A DNA stretch of 64,000 bases from an uncultured bacterium (GTDB taxonomy: Bacteria > Pseudomonadota > Alphaproteobacteria > CAJXXZ01 > 1604HC): positions 1-64,000 of the forward strand of contig CAJXXZ010000001.1 of the NCBI GenBank assembly GCA_913063285.1, given 5' to 3'. The notes under the pieces were generated by a model. It saw only the letters and a list, made by a program, of their open reading frames with translations, ran no database searches and was not told where the DNA came from. Below, piece after piece: positions 40,371 through 51,200 of this stretch. The number at the start of each line of letters is the position of its first letter. Position 1 is the first letter of the stretch. Made by a program: the position numbers and the translations under genes.

Positions 40371-40577
40371 GTATTAGTTGGCGGTGTTGCAGCAAATAAG
40401 TATCTAAGAAATAGATTAAGTGAGTTATGTAATGAACATAAACGAAAATTAATTGTTCCTTCGGCAAATTTATGTACAGATAATGGACTAATGGTTGCAT
40501 ATGCAGCGTTATTAAGAGCAAAAGATAAATTATATGATGATTTATCTTTACGTCCTTATGCTCGCGCAAAACTATAA
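40371..40577 (+). pseudogene. duplicated 3' end of tsaD
   Basis: 'ttagttggcggtgttgcagcaaataagtatct...gatgatttatctttacgtccttatgctcgcgcaaaactataaatt' nearly identical to 39965-40175. Confidence 0.93.
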
Positions 40578-40823
40578 ATTAGTAGTAGTTGAATTTATTA
40601 TTACAGAAAAAACTAATTTTTATTCATAATAAAAATATTAAAGAATTGCGATCATAAGATAAAATTAACTTTGTGTTAAATAATATAAATTTTAAAAAAT
40701 TTAACTAATTTCATAAATCACGAGATTAATCACTAAATAAAAATTGATTTTATATAAATAAATTTTAAATTTAAAACTTAATATAATATATTCTTATAAT
40801 AAAATTTGATTTATTTAAATTAG

Positions 40824-41870
40824 CTATCTACTACTAACTATAGCTTTTTCTCCATGAATACGAATACTTTCGATAATACCTAAAGCAATATAAAGAGATA
40901 AAATCGAGGAGCCTCCGTATGAAATAAAAGGTAAAGGAATACCTACTATAGGACAAAGTCCAATTATCATTGATATATTTAATAAAGCTTGTATTAAAAT
41001 GTAATTTGCTATTCCACAAGTCATAATTTGGTAAAATCTTATTTTCATAAATGTAAATCGATATATGATGGAAAAATAAAGCATAATATATAAAATTAAA
41101 ATTAATATACATCCAATGATACCAAATTCTTCAGCAAAATGAGCAAAAATCGAATCAGTACAACATTCAGGTAAAAATCCATATTTTGCTTGTGTACCAC
41201 ATTTCCAGCCTTTTCCGTATATTCCACCAGATCCTACAGCAGTTAAAGCTTGTTGAATGTGAAAGCCTTTACCTCTACTATCAGAGTTTGGATTAATAAA
41301 TATTAAAATTCTATCTTTTTGATAATTATGTAATTTACTCCAAATTATAGGTGTAATAGATAATGTAATACATGAAATAATACTAATCTGTGTTAAAGAA
41401 ATAATTTTAGCAAGATATATTAATGATAATATTATTAAAATAATTACAGTTGCTGTACCTAAATCTGGTTGCTTGATTATTAATAGAAGAGTAAATATAC
41501 TACACAGAAAAATTTCAAGCTGTTGATCAAATTTGTTTTTTAATTCATTAGTATGTATATAATAAGAGATAAATAAAATTATACAAATTTTTGATAATTC
41601 AGAAGGTTGTATAGTAATAGATGCAAATTTTAACCAACGATGAGCTCCATTTATTGATCGAATTAAAAAAACAAGTATTAAGCTACTTATATTTAATAAG
41701 TAAAATGTAATTGAATGCTTAAACCAAAATTGCGGCTGTATTCTACTAATTCCATAAGTAATACATAAACCTAAAATACCACGAAGAAAATGTATTTTTG
41801 CATGATTGATATGAATTGAACTCATAGTAAAAATACCTATTAAATGCAATATAGTCACAATGACAAGCAT
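40824..41870 (-). CDS. rodA: rod shape-determining peptidoglycan glycosyltransferase RodA
   Basis: 'INGAHRWLKFASITIQPSELSKI', 'GIPLPFISYGGSSILSLYIALGI'. Confidence 0.92.
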   Translation of the reverse strand: MLVIVTILHLIGIFTMSSIHINHAKIHFLRGILGLCITYGISRIQPQFWFKHSITFYLLNISSLILVFLIRSINGAHRWLKFASITIQPSELSKICIILFISYYIHTNELKNKFDQQLEIFLCSIFTLLLIIKQPDLGTATVIILIILSLIYLAKIISLTQISIISCITLSITPIIWSKLHNYQKDRILIFINPNSDSRGKGFHIQQALTAVGSGGIYGKGWKCGTQAKYGFLPECCTDSIFAHFAEEFGIIGCILILILYIMLYFSIIYRFTFMKIRFYQIMTCGIANYILIQALLNISMIIGLCPIVGIPLPFISYGGSSILSLYIALGIIESIRIHGEKAIVSSR

Positions 41871-41921
41871 ATTTTATAATATCATAAGAAAAATGCATTC
41901 CCTAATTATTATAATTTATAT

Positions 41922-43139
41922 GTGAAATATTTACACTATATCAAATATTCAGTGCTATCATGTTTTATGTTTCTTTTAATACTAGTTCTACTGCAATTAT
42001 CATTAATTTTTGCAATATATAATATTCTTGATGATCAATATAAAAATCAATTTATAATAGGATCGATAATTTTTTGTTTATTAGAAATACGATTAATCGG
42101 TACATTTCTAGATCATGAAGCAGAGCGTGTGGTAAATCAATTATATGAACGACATGGAGATATAGATAAAAATATGAGTAATACTTCTTATAATCCTTAT
42201 GATCCAGAAGCTCAACAATATGTGTATAAGAAACAACTAATTGCTGGATTTGGCAATACACAGTTAGGAAAAGAAAGTCTAAAAGGAGTGATCAAAAGTG
42301 CAGAACCTGTTGGTCCTATAGTATATAATTCATCTGGTATTCCTACCTTTGCTAAAAAAAATAATACTGCAATTGTAATTATTCATGGATTTACTCAATC
42401 TCCAAATATATTTCGTGATTTGATTGCACATCTTGAAAAAACGTATAATGCAGATATTCACGCTCCATTACTGAAGTATCATGGACGTGATCTACGCTCT
42501 TTTTCTCAAATGAATACCGAAAATATTAAGTCAGAACTTATAAAATATTTTTCTCATCCTCACTTTAAATCATATTCAAAAATTATAATTATTGGTCACT
42601 CATTTGGTGCTGCATTAGTAACAAGCTTGATACCTCATCTTGATCATATTAAACTACCAATCAAACAATTAATATTATATGCGCCAGCATTTTATTCTTT
42701 CTTAGCTGAAAGTTATACACTTAATAATACTCAACTAAACTTATTATCCATATTTTTTAGACAATATTTTAACTATGCATTTTTAGGAGGTGATTGGAAT
42801 GCAGATCGTATTTCAGACGTAAGTACGTTTTATATATTTGATGAAGCTGACTCAAGTCTTCGTTACAACTCAACAAATGCAATTCGAGAATTAATGAATT
42901 TTGACATTAATAATCGTAATATGATTGCACAAATTCCTTCTACATATAATGTTGATCTTATTATGCCTAAAAATGATGAGCGTATAAATGCCTCAAAAAT
43001 AATATCAGAATTTGGTAAATTACCAAATGTCAATATACATAGTGATGAAGAAATAGATCAAGGTACTCCTAATCTACATCTTAAAAATTCAAAAGCATTT
43101 TATTCTTTAATAGATAGTATTGTACGACCTATAATATAG
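41922..43139 (+). CDS. alpha/beta hydrolase with N-terminal TM
   Basis: 'IVIIHGFTQSPNIFRDLI', nucleophile elbow 'IIGHSFGAAL'. Confidence 0.82.
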   Translation: MKYLHYIKYSVLSCFMFLLILVLLQLSLIFAIYNILDDQYKNQFIIGSIIFCLLEIRLIGTFLDHEAERVVNQLYERHGDIDKNMSNTSYNPYDPEAQQYVYKKQLIAGFGNTQLGKESLKGVIKSAEPVGPIVYNSSGIPTFAKKNNTAIVIIHGFTQSPNIFRDLIAHLEKTYNADIHAPLLKYHGRDLRSFSQMNTENIKSELIKYFSHPHFKSYSKIIIIGHSFGAALVTSLIPHLDHIKLPIKQLILYAPAFYSFLAESYTLNNTQLNLLSIFFRQYFNYAFLGGDWNADRISDVSTFYIFDEADSSLRYNSTNAIRELMNFDINNRNMIAQIPSTYNVDLIMPKNDERINASKIISEFGKLPNVNIHSDEEIDQGTPNLHLKNSKAFYSLIDSIVRPII

Positions 43140-43235
43140 TATATTATAAGTAATATTTGTTTAAATATAATAAAAATGTAATAATATTAAATTCAAATCT
43201 TGGCAATGACTCATCTATCATATAAACTATAAAAG

Positions 43236-43646
43236 ATGTTTATATTAATCATGCTACTATCAGTATTTTTTTCTGGATGTACACCTAAGCGTATTGAACA
43301 TGGATATCTGCCTCATACAGTTCATGAAGATGTGAAAAAACTTAAAGGTATTACTATGGAAAAATTGAAAAAAATATTTGGAGAACCGATTATTCAACTT
43401 CCTCATAATGAAAATATTTTCTATTATTCATCTGCAAATTTTTTAAAATATTGGTATGGAGGCTTAGATCTTACAAGTAATATGTATATTCGAATTGAAA
43501 TGAAGAAAGGAATAGTACATAAGGTTGATGTACAAAGTTTTCCACATAAAATATATCCAGAAACACTTACTACCAAAACCTCCCATCTAAATTATTCTAT
43601 ACCTGAAGAATTATTTGCTCATATAGGTGCAATCACTTCGGCATAA
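43236..43646 (+). CDS. BamE (SmpA/OmlA)-like lipoprotein
   Basis: Lipobox 'LSVFFSGC'; 'GITMEKLKKIFGEPIIQ'. Confidence 0.65.
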   Translation: MFILIMLLSVFFSGCTPKRIEHGYLPHTVHEDVKKLKGITMEKLKKIFGEPIIQLPHNENIFYYSSANFLKYWYGGLDLTSNMYIRIEMKKGIVHKVDVQSFPHKIYPETLTTKTSHLNYSIPEELFAHIGAITSA

Positions 43647-43713
43647 ATATTTAAATTAAAATGTAATATGCCGATAAATTTTATTCACTATTTCATCTAA
43701 AACTAGATTGTAT

Positions 43714-46700
43714 CTAATTAAAAATTATTCTACTCAAAAACAGAATGACTATAAATATTATTAAATAATATAAGAAGTTAGAATTTTCTTCCATATCTTT
43801 TTCAACATTTGCATCTTGATTTTTTATATTTTGATCAATAAAATTCTTTACACTATCTATCCATTGCACACACATTTTTATATCTAATATTAATTTAACA
43901 TCATTTGCACTATCTACAACAGAAGGTGGAGTAGGAAAGAATTGTAATGTTGCTCTAATCTTTTGTAGAGATGATTCGCTCATCATAGCATTAATTCTAA
44001 GATTTAATGAATGAATTTCTTTAGAGTAATGAGCTTCCATAGAGTCAAACATCATTATAGTTAAATGTAAATCTTGCATTGTAACTTTTAAGCGTTTCTT
44101 AGGTTTATAACTTAATAAGTCTCGTTTATTTTGCATAGCATTATTTACTTGTATCTCTAAATCATTTAGTTGTTTATTTGTAATATCATCCATCTCAGAC
44201 AATTCATTTTGTACATTATTCAATATTGTTTTAAAATTAGCACGTAAAGTATTAAAAGCTCCATTCTCTTTTAAATATTCTGCTAATTCATTTTTATATG
44301 CCTCAATATTGTTTTTATTCATTAAATCATTAACATCAATATTCTGAAAATGCTCTTTCCAAAATGGATCATGCTTATGATAGCCAATCTTTTCACAAAT
44401 AGTACGAATATTGTCAGCATAATTATGAATTATACTATCTAAAATTTCATAAAAAGGAAGAAATGTTTTGTGATATACGCTTAGATAATTATTTGTATTT
44501 TTCAAATCATATAAAGCAAATATTGCCCTTTGAATTTCTAAATTTAATTGATTTACATAACCTATGATACTAAGATATCTTGTGCATTTTGTAAATTCAT
44601 CATGCCAACTTAAATCATCAAGTAGTACTTCATCTGATTTTAAACTCTGAAGTTGTATTTGAAGATAATTTTTTCGCATATTAATAATATTACTCTGTAA
44701 TCTTTTTACATTAGCATCTATTAACTCTTTTTTTTCTGTAGCATTATCAATATCTTTTCTTAAAGCTCCTCTTTCTGTTGTAGCAGTATCAATATCTTTT
44801 CTTAAAGTTTGATCAACTACGGGTGAATTTTTCTCTAATGCCTTTTCACTTATTGAATTTGCATCTGGTTTAAGTGCTACTATATCTTCTGTATCATTAG
44901 TAGTAAGAGCAGTAATATTATTATTTAAATTATTAATTTTTTTATCTATTAAGCTTAATCTATCAGCAATTGTATTACCTTCAATATCTCCTATTTTAGT
45001 TTTTAATTCTTCAAAATCATCTGGAAGATTTTGATTATGTATTTCAATTAATGACTGCAGAGTATCAGATGTATCTTTATGTGATTTAGCTGATATCTCT
45101 TGTATTTTATTATCTAATACATTATAAGCAGCTCGTATATCACTTGTAAATGTTCGTTTTATAATTGAAGTTAATTCTCTCCACCATAGACTAACTATTC
45201 CCCCGAATTTTAATATTTTATCACTAATATCTAAGTTATAAATAAAATATGCAGCAGATTCTAAAGGAATAAAAGTTTTATCAATCTGCATAAGATGATT
45301 TAATAGATGTGCAAACTTCTTTTTTAGCTGTACTAATTTTGTCATATCTGAAAAATCACTTTCTAAAAAACGAGAAGCTTTTTCTAATAATGTAATATCA
45401 CTTAATTCACTCATACTAATATTCGCTCTATTTGTATTATCACTTCCTATCAATTTATTATAAGTATCATAGACTACTTTCATGAATTGCAATGGAAAAT
45501 TATGTTGATTAATTTTTCCATCATCTTCTAGATTATCATCATTATTTTTACTGCTATATGAATCTAAATAAGATTTTATAATTCTACTTAAAATATTTTC
45601 TATAGAAAATTCTTTTTTTAAATCCTCATTATTAGAAAGTGCATGAAAATCTTCATCAATCTTTTTCAATAAAGAAATAATACTTCCAATATTCTCAACA
45701 TGCTTGATATAATATGAAACATAAATTGATATATGAAATATCAAAAATTGATTTCTTTTTTTATACTCTTCAGGATTTTTTATAGTATCTACTACAATCT
45801 CTTTTACATGAGATGTAAGATTAAACTGATTAGTTTCATCTTGAATTGATAGCTTAGAAGCCTCTCCTTTAGAGTTTACTCCATGTATAATTGGTACATC
45901 TATGTTAGCTTTTGGTAATAATTCTAAGTAAAATGTATATACAGATTCTATATTATTCCATAACTTACGAATTTCAATAAACTCAGAATCATCCTTAATC
46001 AATTTCTTTCTATCAATGTTTAACTGTAACCATGCAGCTTGCACTTCACTTTCATCTGATTTTAAATTGTTAATAAACTTTATAAAATCATTTATCAAAG
46101 TATCAGCGATATAACTTTTTGTATTTTTTTCTGGATATATATTATCTGGAAATATTATATTTGTATGCGTTTCACCTAATGGCCCTTGTAGTCCAACCTC
46201 TTTATATTTAGCATATACATTCTTATTCAAATCGACCATTGCTTCTATAAATTGATTTTTTTCTTCACTTTCATAGTCTTTATCAATCAATTTAAGAAAC
46301 TGTTTCTCTATTAATTCAAATGTCTCTTTTAATTTATTATTCATGGTTTGATAAAGATCTTTGTATTTATCACGAAAGTTAGTAATTGTATTTTTATTAT
46401 ATGTATCATACATATAGTTTATATAATTATTGTAACATCTTACATACTCGCACATTAATTTAATTTTATTTGGTATGGTTGATGATTTATCATTATTTTT
46501 TAATTCAAGCCACACTCCATTTTTAAACAAAGGCTTATCATTATCAAATGCATCTTTTAACACACGAGTAATTTCTGCCATATCTTCATATATTTTTGAA
46601 AATACACTGCTTGCTGTTTCATCTAATGCAAATGATTCATATTTAATACCTTGTTTACCATCATAATGTGTAGTTAATTCATGAATAAAATGAGCAGGAT

Positions 46701-47769
46701 TTGATTGCTCAAAATCAGCAGGTAAATTTCCACTATCATAAATAACGGAATAATTTGAATCATCAAAAATTACAGTATGAAATGGAGCATATATATATTT
46801 TGCTAATGGTGATATATTCTCTTCAGTTTTTACATAAGCAGGATTTAAAGTACATAAATAAAAATATTGATCATTAAATAATCTATATAGCCAATCTCTT
46901 TTTGTAATAAATCCTTCTTTTTTTGGAATTTCAAATATACCCCTTGCCACATCGTCTGCTGTGAAATTTTGAGTTTTCATAGTCAAACCCATATTATTTT
47001 GTGTTGTTATACTTTGCACTTCGTCTTGTTCTACACTTTGTGATTTGAAATTTTGAGTTTGAGTGCTAGAACTAATAATGTCATTTTTATACTCTAATAT
47101 GTATTTTTCATTATTCCATGATGATTGCTTTAATAAATTATCAGTAAATGATGATCCTCCACTATTTTTATTTAAATGCCCATAAACGTATTTTATATTT
47201 CCTATAATTTTATCAAAAAATGTTTTTAATTCACTATTATCTTTACCAAGCTCTAAAGAAATATATTTAAATCCAAAAAATAAAAAATATATAAAAACTA
47301 GAGTTGTATATAAATATAAAAGATCTTGATTATTTTGAGTATATATATTTTTTTTATCAGAATTACCTTGCTGAATTTCAAGTTGTAAATAATACTTTAA
47401 AACGTATGGAAAAAAATTATGATCATAGGTCTGTTGCCCTTCATAACTATTTGCATAATAAGTGATAATATAAAAACAAGCTGTCTCAATCAAAAATTCA
47501 TCAAACTTTTTTTGATCATCTATATCATTCAAAATAGACTTTAATCTCTCAGATTGTGTATATGAACCATTATAAGTAAAATCTCTCTCTTCACTTATTT
47601 TTTTAAAAACATATTTAATGATATCAATATTATTAATCTGGTAGTATTTACCACTATCAAAAGAAGTACTTATATTTGAAAAATCAATATCAAATCCTAA
47701 AAATTTAGATACTTTTTGTATATGCTCCTTTGAAATATTCATAGTAGCGAAATCAGTTGAATTTGACAT
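43714..47769 (-). CDS. giant tail-anchored orphan protein A (1351 aa)
   Basis: One N-terminal module, coiled-coil body, C-terminal TM 'FLYYLIIFIVILFLSRIIFN'. Confidence 0.75.
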   Translation of the reverse strand: MSNSTDFATMNISKEHIQKVSKFLGFDIDFSNISTSFDSGKYYQINNIDIIKYVFKKISEERDFTYNGSYTQSERLKSILNDIDDQKKFDEFLIETACFYIITYYANSYEGQQTYDHNFFPYVLKYYLQLEIQQGNSDKKNIYTQNNQDLLYLYTTLVFIYFLFFGFKYISLELGKDNSELKTFFDKIIGNIKYVYGHLNKNSGGSSFTDNLLKQSSWNNEKYILEYKNDIISSSTQTQNFKSQSVEQDEVQSITTQNNMGLTMKTQNFTADDVARGIFEIPKKEGFITKRDWLYRLFNDQYFYLCTLNPAYVKTEENISPLAKYIYAPFHTVIFDDSNYSVIYDSGNLPADFEQSNPAHFIHELTTHYDGKQGIKYESFALDETASSVFSKIYEDMAEITRVLKDAFDNDKPLFKNGVWLELKNNDKSSTIPNKIKLMCEYVRCYNNYINYMYDTYNKNTITNFRDKYKDLYQTMNNKLKETFELIEKQFLKLIDKDYESEEKNQFIEAMVDLNKNVYAKYKEVGLQGPLGETHTNIIFPDNIYPEKNTKSYIADTLINDFIKFINNLKSDESEVQAAWLQLNIDRKKLIKDDSEFIEIRKLWNNIESVYTFYLELLPKANIDVPIIHGVNSKGEASKLSIQDETNQFNLTSHVKEIVVDTIKNPEEYKKRNQFLIFHISIYVSYYIKHVENIGSIISLLKKIDEDFHALSNNEDLKKEFSIENILSRIIKSYLDSYSSKNNDDNLEDDGKINQHNFPLQFMKVVYDTYNKLIGSDNTNRANISMSELSDITLLEKASRFLESDFSDMTKLVQLKKKFAHLLNHLMQIDKTFIPLESAAYFIYNLDISDKILKFGGIVSLWWRELTSIIKRTFTSDIRAAYNVLDNKIQEISAKSHKDTSDTLQSLIEIHNQNLPDDFEELKTKIGDIEGNTIADRLSLIDKKINNLNNNITALTTNDTEDIVALKPDANSISEKALEKNSPVVDQTLRKDIDTATTERGALRKDIDNATEKKELIDANVKRLQSNIINMRKNYLQIQLQSLKSDEVLLDDLSWHDEFTKCTRYLSIIGYVNQLNLEIQRAIFALYDLKNTNNYLSVYHKTFLPFYEILDSIIHNYADNIRTICEKIGYHKHDPFWKEHFQNIDVNDLMNKNNIEAYKNELAEYLKENGAFNTLRANFKTILNNVQNELSEMDDITNKQLNDLEIQVNNAMQNKRDLLSYKPKKRLKVTMQDLHLTIMMFDSMEAHYSKEIHSLNLRINAMMSESSLQKIRATLQFFPTPPSVVDSANDVKLILDIKMCVQWIDSVKNFIDQNIKNQDANVEKDMEENSNFLYYLIIFIVILFLSRIIFN

Positions 47770-47832
47770 GTTGAAATTATATTTATCAAAGTTAAAGATT
47801 GTATTACTAAATTATAAGTTACAAGTAGTTAA

Positions 47833-48879
47833 TCATACTCCATATTGCATAATCCAAGGATAGCTACTACCAACAAAATCATGCAAATTTTGTATACCAA
47901 GTTTTAACATTGCTAACCTTTCAATACCCATTCCAAAAGCAAATCCATTCACATTATCGTAACCAGCTCTATCTAAAATATTTCTGGAAATCATACCTGC
48001 TCCTAAAATTTCCATCCAATTTCCATTACTACATTTTCCAACTTTTAATTTATCATTTTCTTTATAACACATTATGTCAACTTCAATAGATGGCTCAGTA
48101 AATGGAAAATAGTGTGGACGAAATCGAATTGGTAGATAATTTACCTCAAAGAATGATACTAGAAATCGTGTAATATATCCTTTTAGCTCAGCAATAGATG
48201 TGTCTTGTGAAATTAGTAAGCCTTCAAATTGATGAAACATTGGAGCATGAGTTGCATCATCATCTCTTCGATATACATCTCCAATTGAAAATATTCTTAG
48301 TGATGTATTACCATTAATTTTATTTTTTTCTGACTCTAGCGCACGAATTTGTACTGAAGTTGTATGAGTTCGTAATAATTTTTTAGCTTTCTGTTCTGTA
48401 TGATACAGATAAAACGTATCATGAGAATCACGAGAAGAATGATTCGATGAAATATTAAGAGCTTCAAAATTGTAATACTCATTTTCTATTGATGGCCCTT
48501 CCTCATAATTAAATCCCATAGCAAACATTATTCGCTTTATGTCAGCAATTATATTTGAAAAGGGATGTAATACACCATGAAATGAAAGTGAAGGTATCGT
48601 AGTATCAATTTTTGTTTTTAAAGTATTATTCTTGTATTTGGTAATAATTTCTTCATATTTTTTTAAAAAATGATCTCTTAAATTATTCAATTTTTTAGCA
48701 ACGTCAATTTTTGTTTCTTTGCTTAAATTTCGTAATTCAGTGAAAGCTTTGGTAAGAATACCATTTCGACCTATTACCTGCTGTTTTATAATTTGTAGAT
48801 CATTTTTATTTGACTCAATAGATATTTTATTTGTAATATCACATACTGTCTGCTCAATTTGTTTAAAATTTTTGATCAA
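47833..48879 (-). CDS. pheS: phenylalanyl-tRNA synthetase alpha subunit
   Basis: 'RDSHDTFYL', 'LLRTHTTSVQIRAL', 'HQFEGLLIS', 'GFAFGMGIERLAMLKLGI'. Confidence 0.95.
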   Translation of the reverse strand: MIKNFKQIEQTVCDITNKISIESNKNDLQIIKQQVIGRNGILTKAFTELRNLSKETKIDVAKKLNNLRDHFLKKYEEIITKYKNNTLKTKIDTTIPSLSFHGVLHPFSNIIADIKRIMFAMGFNYEEGPSIENEYYNFEALNISSNHSSRDSHDTFYLYHTEQKAKKLLRTHTTSVQIRALESEKNKINGNTSLRIFSIGDVYRRDDDATHAPMFHQFEGLLISQDTSIAELKGYITRFLVSFFEVNYLPIRFRPHYFPFTEPSIEVDIMCYKENDKLKVGKCSNGNWMEILGAGMISRNILDRAGYDNVNGFAFGMGIERLAMLKLGIQNLHDFVGSSYPWIMQYGV

Positions 48880-48913
48880 CTTAACTAAATTTTACATGTA
48901 GACTATAATTGAG

Positions 48914-51133
48914 TCAAGCTAAAGCTGGCAAACTAAATAGCATTGGTGATAAAAACACAACAGCAAACATAATAAAAAATATTATTATTACTGTATAACC
49001 TACACCTTCTGAATCTTCTGTAATACTTTTATTCATACTATTTCTTACTTTAGGAATGTGATCAGTAGGTAATTTATCATTAAATATTTCACTCTCTGTA
49101 ATATCTTGCATTAGAGGAATATTTGTATTTGCATCGTTATGAAAAGAAAAATTAACATTTAATTTATTTAATTCTAAAGCATGTTTTTGCTGTAATGGAT
49201 TTAATATAGGTGATTCATGCAAAGTATCATTTTTTGTATTAATATATACATCTTGTAAATCAAGCTTTTCAGCATCAGCATTAAGTTCTTTCTGTGATGG
49301 ATTTAATTTGCATAGAAAAAAATAGTGATCACGAAATATCTTAAATAACCAGTCATTTTTATTTACAGTTTTTCCAGATTTTGTAGCTAGATTTAATAAT
49401 GTCGATGCATTGAACTTTGTCTCTAGGGACATATCTTTCCACTTCATATCCATCAACCATTCATATGTAATTCTATTACCATCTAGCTTTACATCTGAAC
49501 TAAGATGTGTATAAACTTCTGCTAGAGATTTATTATTTTGATATGCTAAATATGATAAATTAAAATCTCTATATTTTATACTACGATGACTTGTGCTCCC
49601 AAAAAAGATTGGATCTAAATGAAAAATTTTATTTTGAAATATCTTTTCTATGTAAGGACTTCTTTGAAAATCAGCAGCAAGAGCAATCATCCTAAATCCA
49701 ACAAAAAAGAAATAAATGACTGCCAGTGCTGTATTTAAATACCAAGAATTAGATTGGATAGCCTTATGTAGCTTTATTTCATTTTTTAAACTCTCTACAA
49801 GTATATCTCGAAATACAATATGACTATTACTTTTAGTAATACTATCTGCATATAAAGGCACTATGTATAGAAATGCTGTATAAAACATATCTGTATCATT
49901 ATTAATTATTCTTTTATCTTGTAATATTGATTTAGCATAGCTGATTTCTTCCATATAATAAAAATTAAAAAACGTATCATAAGTTACACATGCATGATCA
50001 ATTTCAAAATATTGACCTTTTTTAAAGTCTGACTTCATCTCACTTACATTCATATCAAAGCCTAGATAAGAAGCAACACTTTGAACATGCTTCTGTGAAA
50101 TTTTCATTTTTGTATCAAGTATAGGTGATTCATGAGAAGTATCATCTTTTGTATCAATATATAAATTTTGTAAATCAAGCTTTTCAGCATCAGCATTAAG
50201 TTCTTTCTGTGATGGATTTAATTTACATAGAAAAAAATAGTGATCACGAAATATCTTAAATAACCAATCATTTTTATTTATCTTTTTTCCAGATATATGA
50301 GGTAAATTTAATAATGTCGATGCATTGAACTCTGTGACTAAAGACATATCTTGCCACTTCATATTTTTCAACCATCTATGTGTAATTATATAACCTCCTC
50401 TAGTTATATCTGAACTAAGATGTCCATAAACTTGTACTAGAGGAGTGATATAATTTGGATTAGCACCTTGTACTTTTATCCAGAATCCTATATCATAATA
50501 CTTGAATTTGTAATCAAATCTAAGGAATCTGTTGACTATCCCTGGCGGTCGTCTTACTATAAGAAACTCATCTTTAAATGTAGATACTAAGTAAGTGTTA
50601 TCTGGCTCAAAAGCAAAAGCAATCATCTTAAATCCAACAAAAAAGAAATAAATAAGTGCTAGTACTGTATTTAAATACAAGGATTTAGGTTCAAGATATA
50701 CTCCTAAATTTTTTATAATTAATATATTATCTAACATAGCTTTCAATCTTTTCATAAACATAATATTATTATCATTTGCAATAATACTATCTACATATAA
50801 AAATATTATATACTTATATAGTGCTGTAAATATTTGCAAATTATCAAAGAATAGTTGTTCATTTTGTAAATTTGATCTAGCTTTACTATAGTCTTGAGTG
50901 TTGTCAATGATCGTATAGCGCTGTACGTATAAAAATGTGTCATAAGTTACATATTTAAAATCAATTTCAAAATATTCACCGTTTTTATCTTTAAACTTTG
51001 AATTCATATTGCTTACTTCAATAGGAAATTTTAGATATGAAGCGACGCTCTGAACATGCTGCTGTGAAATTTTCATTTTTGTATCAATTGCATATTTATG
51101 ATTTACATTAATCATTAGTATTAAAAGTATCAA
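48914..51133 (-). CDS. tail-anchored orphan protein B (739 aa, two modules)
   Basis: Two copies of 'DTKMKISQ.HVQSVASYL' ... 'NKNDWLFKIFRDHYFFLCKLNPSQKELNADAEKLDLQ'; TM tail. ORF opens at TTG; true start may be ATG 'MINVNHKYA'. Confidence 0.75.
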   Translation of the reverse strand: MILLILMINVNHKYAIDTKMKISQQHVQSVASYLKFPIEVSNMNSKFKDKNGEYFEIDFKYVTYDTFLYVQRYTIIDNTQDYSKARSNLQNEQLFFDNLQIFTALYKYIIFLYVDSIIANDNNIMFMKRLKAMLDNILIIKNLGVYLEPKSLYLNTVLALIYFFFVGFKMIAFAFEPDNTYLVSTFKDEFLIVRRPPGIVNRFLRFDYKFKYYDIGFWIKVQGANPNYITPLVQVYGHLSSDITRGGYIITHRWLKNMKWQDMSLVTEFNASTLLNLPHISGKKINKNDWLFKIFRDHYFFLCKLNPSQKELNADAEKLDLQNLYIDTKDDTSHESPILDTKMKISQKHVQSVASYLGFDMNVSEMKSDFKKGQYFEIDHACVTYDTFFNFYYMEEISYAKSILQDKRIINNDTDMFYTAFLYIVPLYADSITKSNSHIVFRDILVESLKNEIKLHKAIQSNSWYLNTALAVIYFFFVGFRMIALAADFQRSPYIEKIFQNKIFHLDPIFFGSTSHRSIKYRDFNLSYLAYQNNKSLAEVYTHLSSDVKLDGNRITYEWLMDMKWKDMSLETKFNASTLLNLATKSGKTVNKNDWLFKIFRDHYFFLCKLNPSQKELNADAEKLDLQDVYINTKNDTLHESPILNPLQQKHALELNKLNVNFSFHNDANTNIPLMQDITESEIFNDKLPTDHIPKVRNSMNKSITEDSEGVGYTVIIIFFIMFAVVFLSPMLFSLPALA

Positions 51134-51200
51134 ATAAGTATAAATTTTTTATTACTAGAATATTTACTTGGTTAAACTTTACATATTTAATATCATTTAC

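Noticed and set aside
39603-40569. Antisense ORFs opposite tsaD and its duplicate (95, 87 and 69 aa)
   Set aside because: Mirror images of the coding strand; two are similar to each other only because the tsaD 3' end is duplicated.
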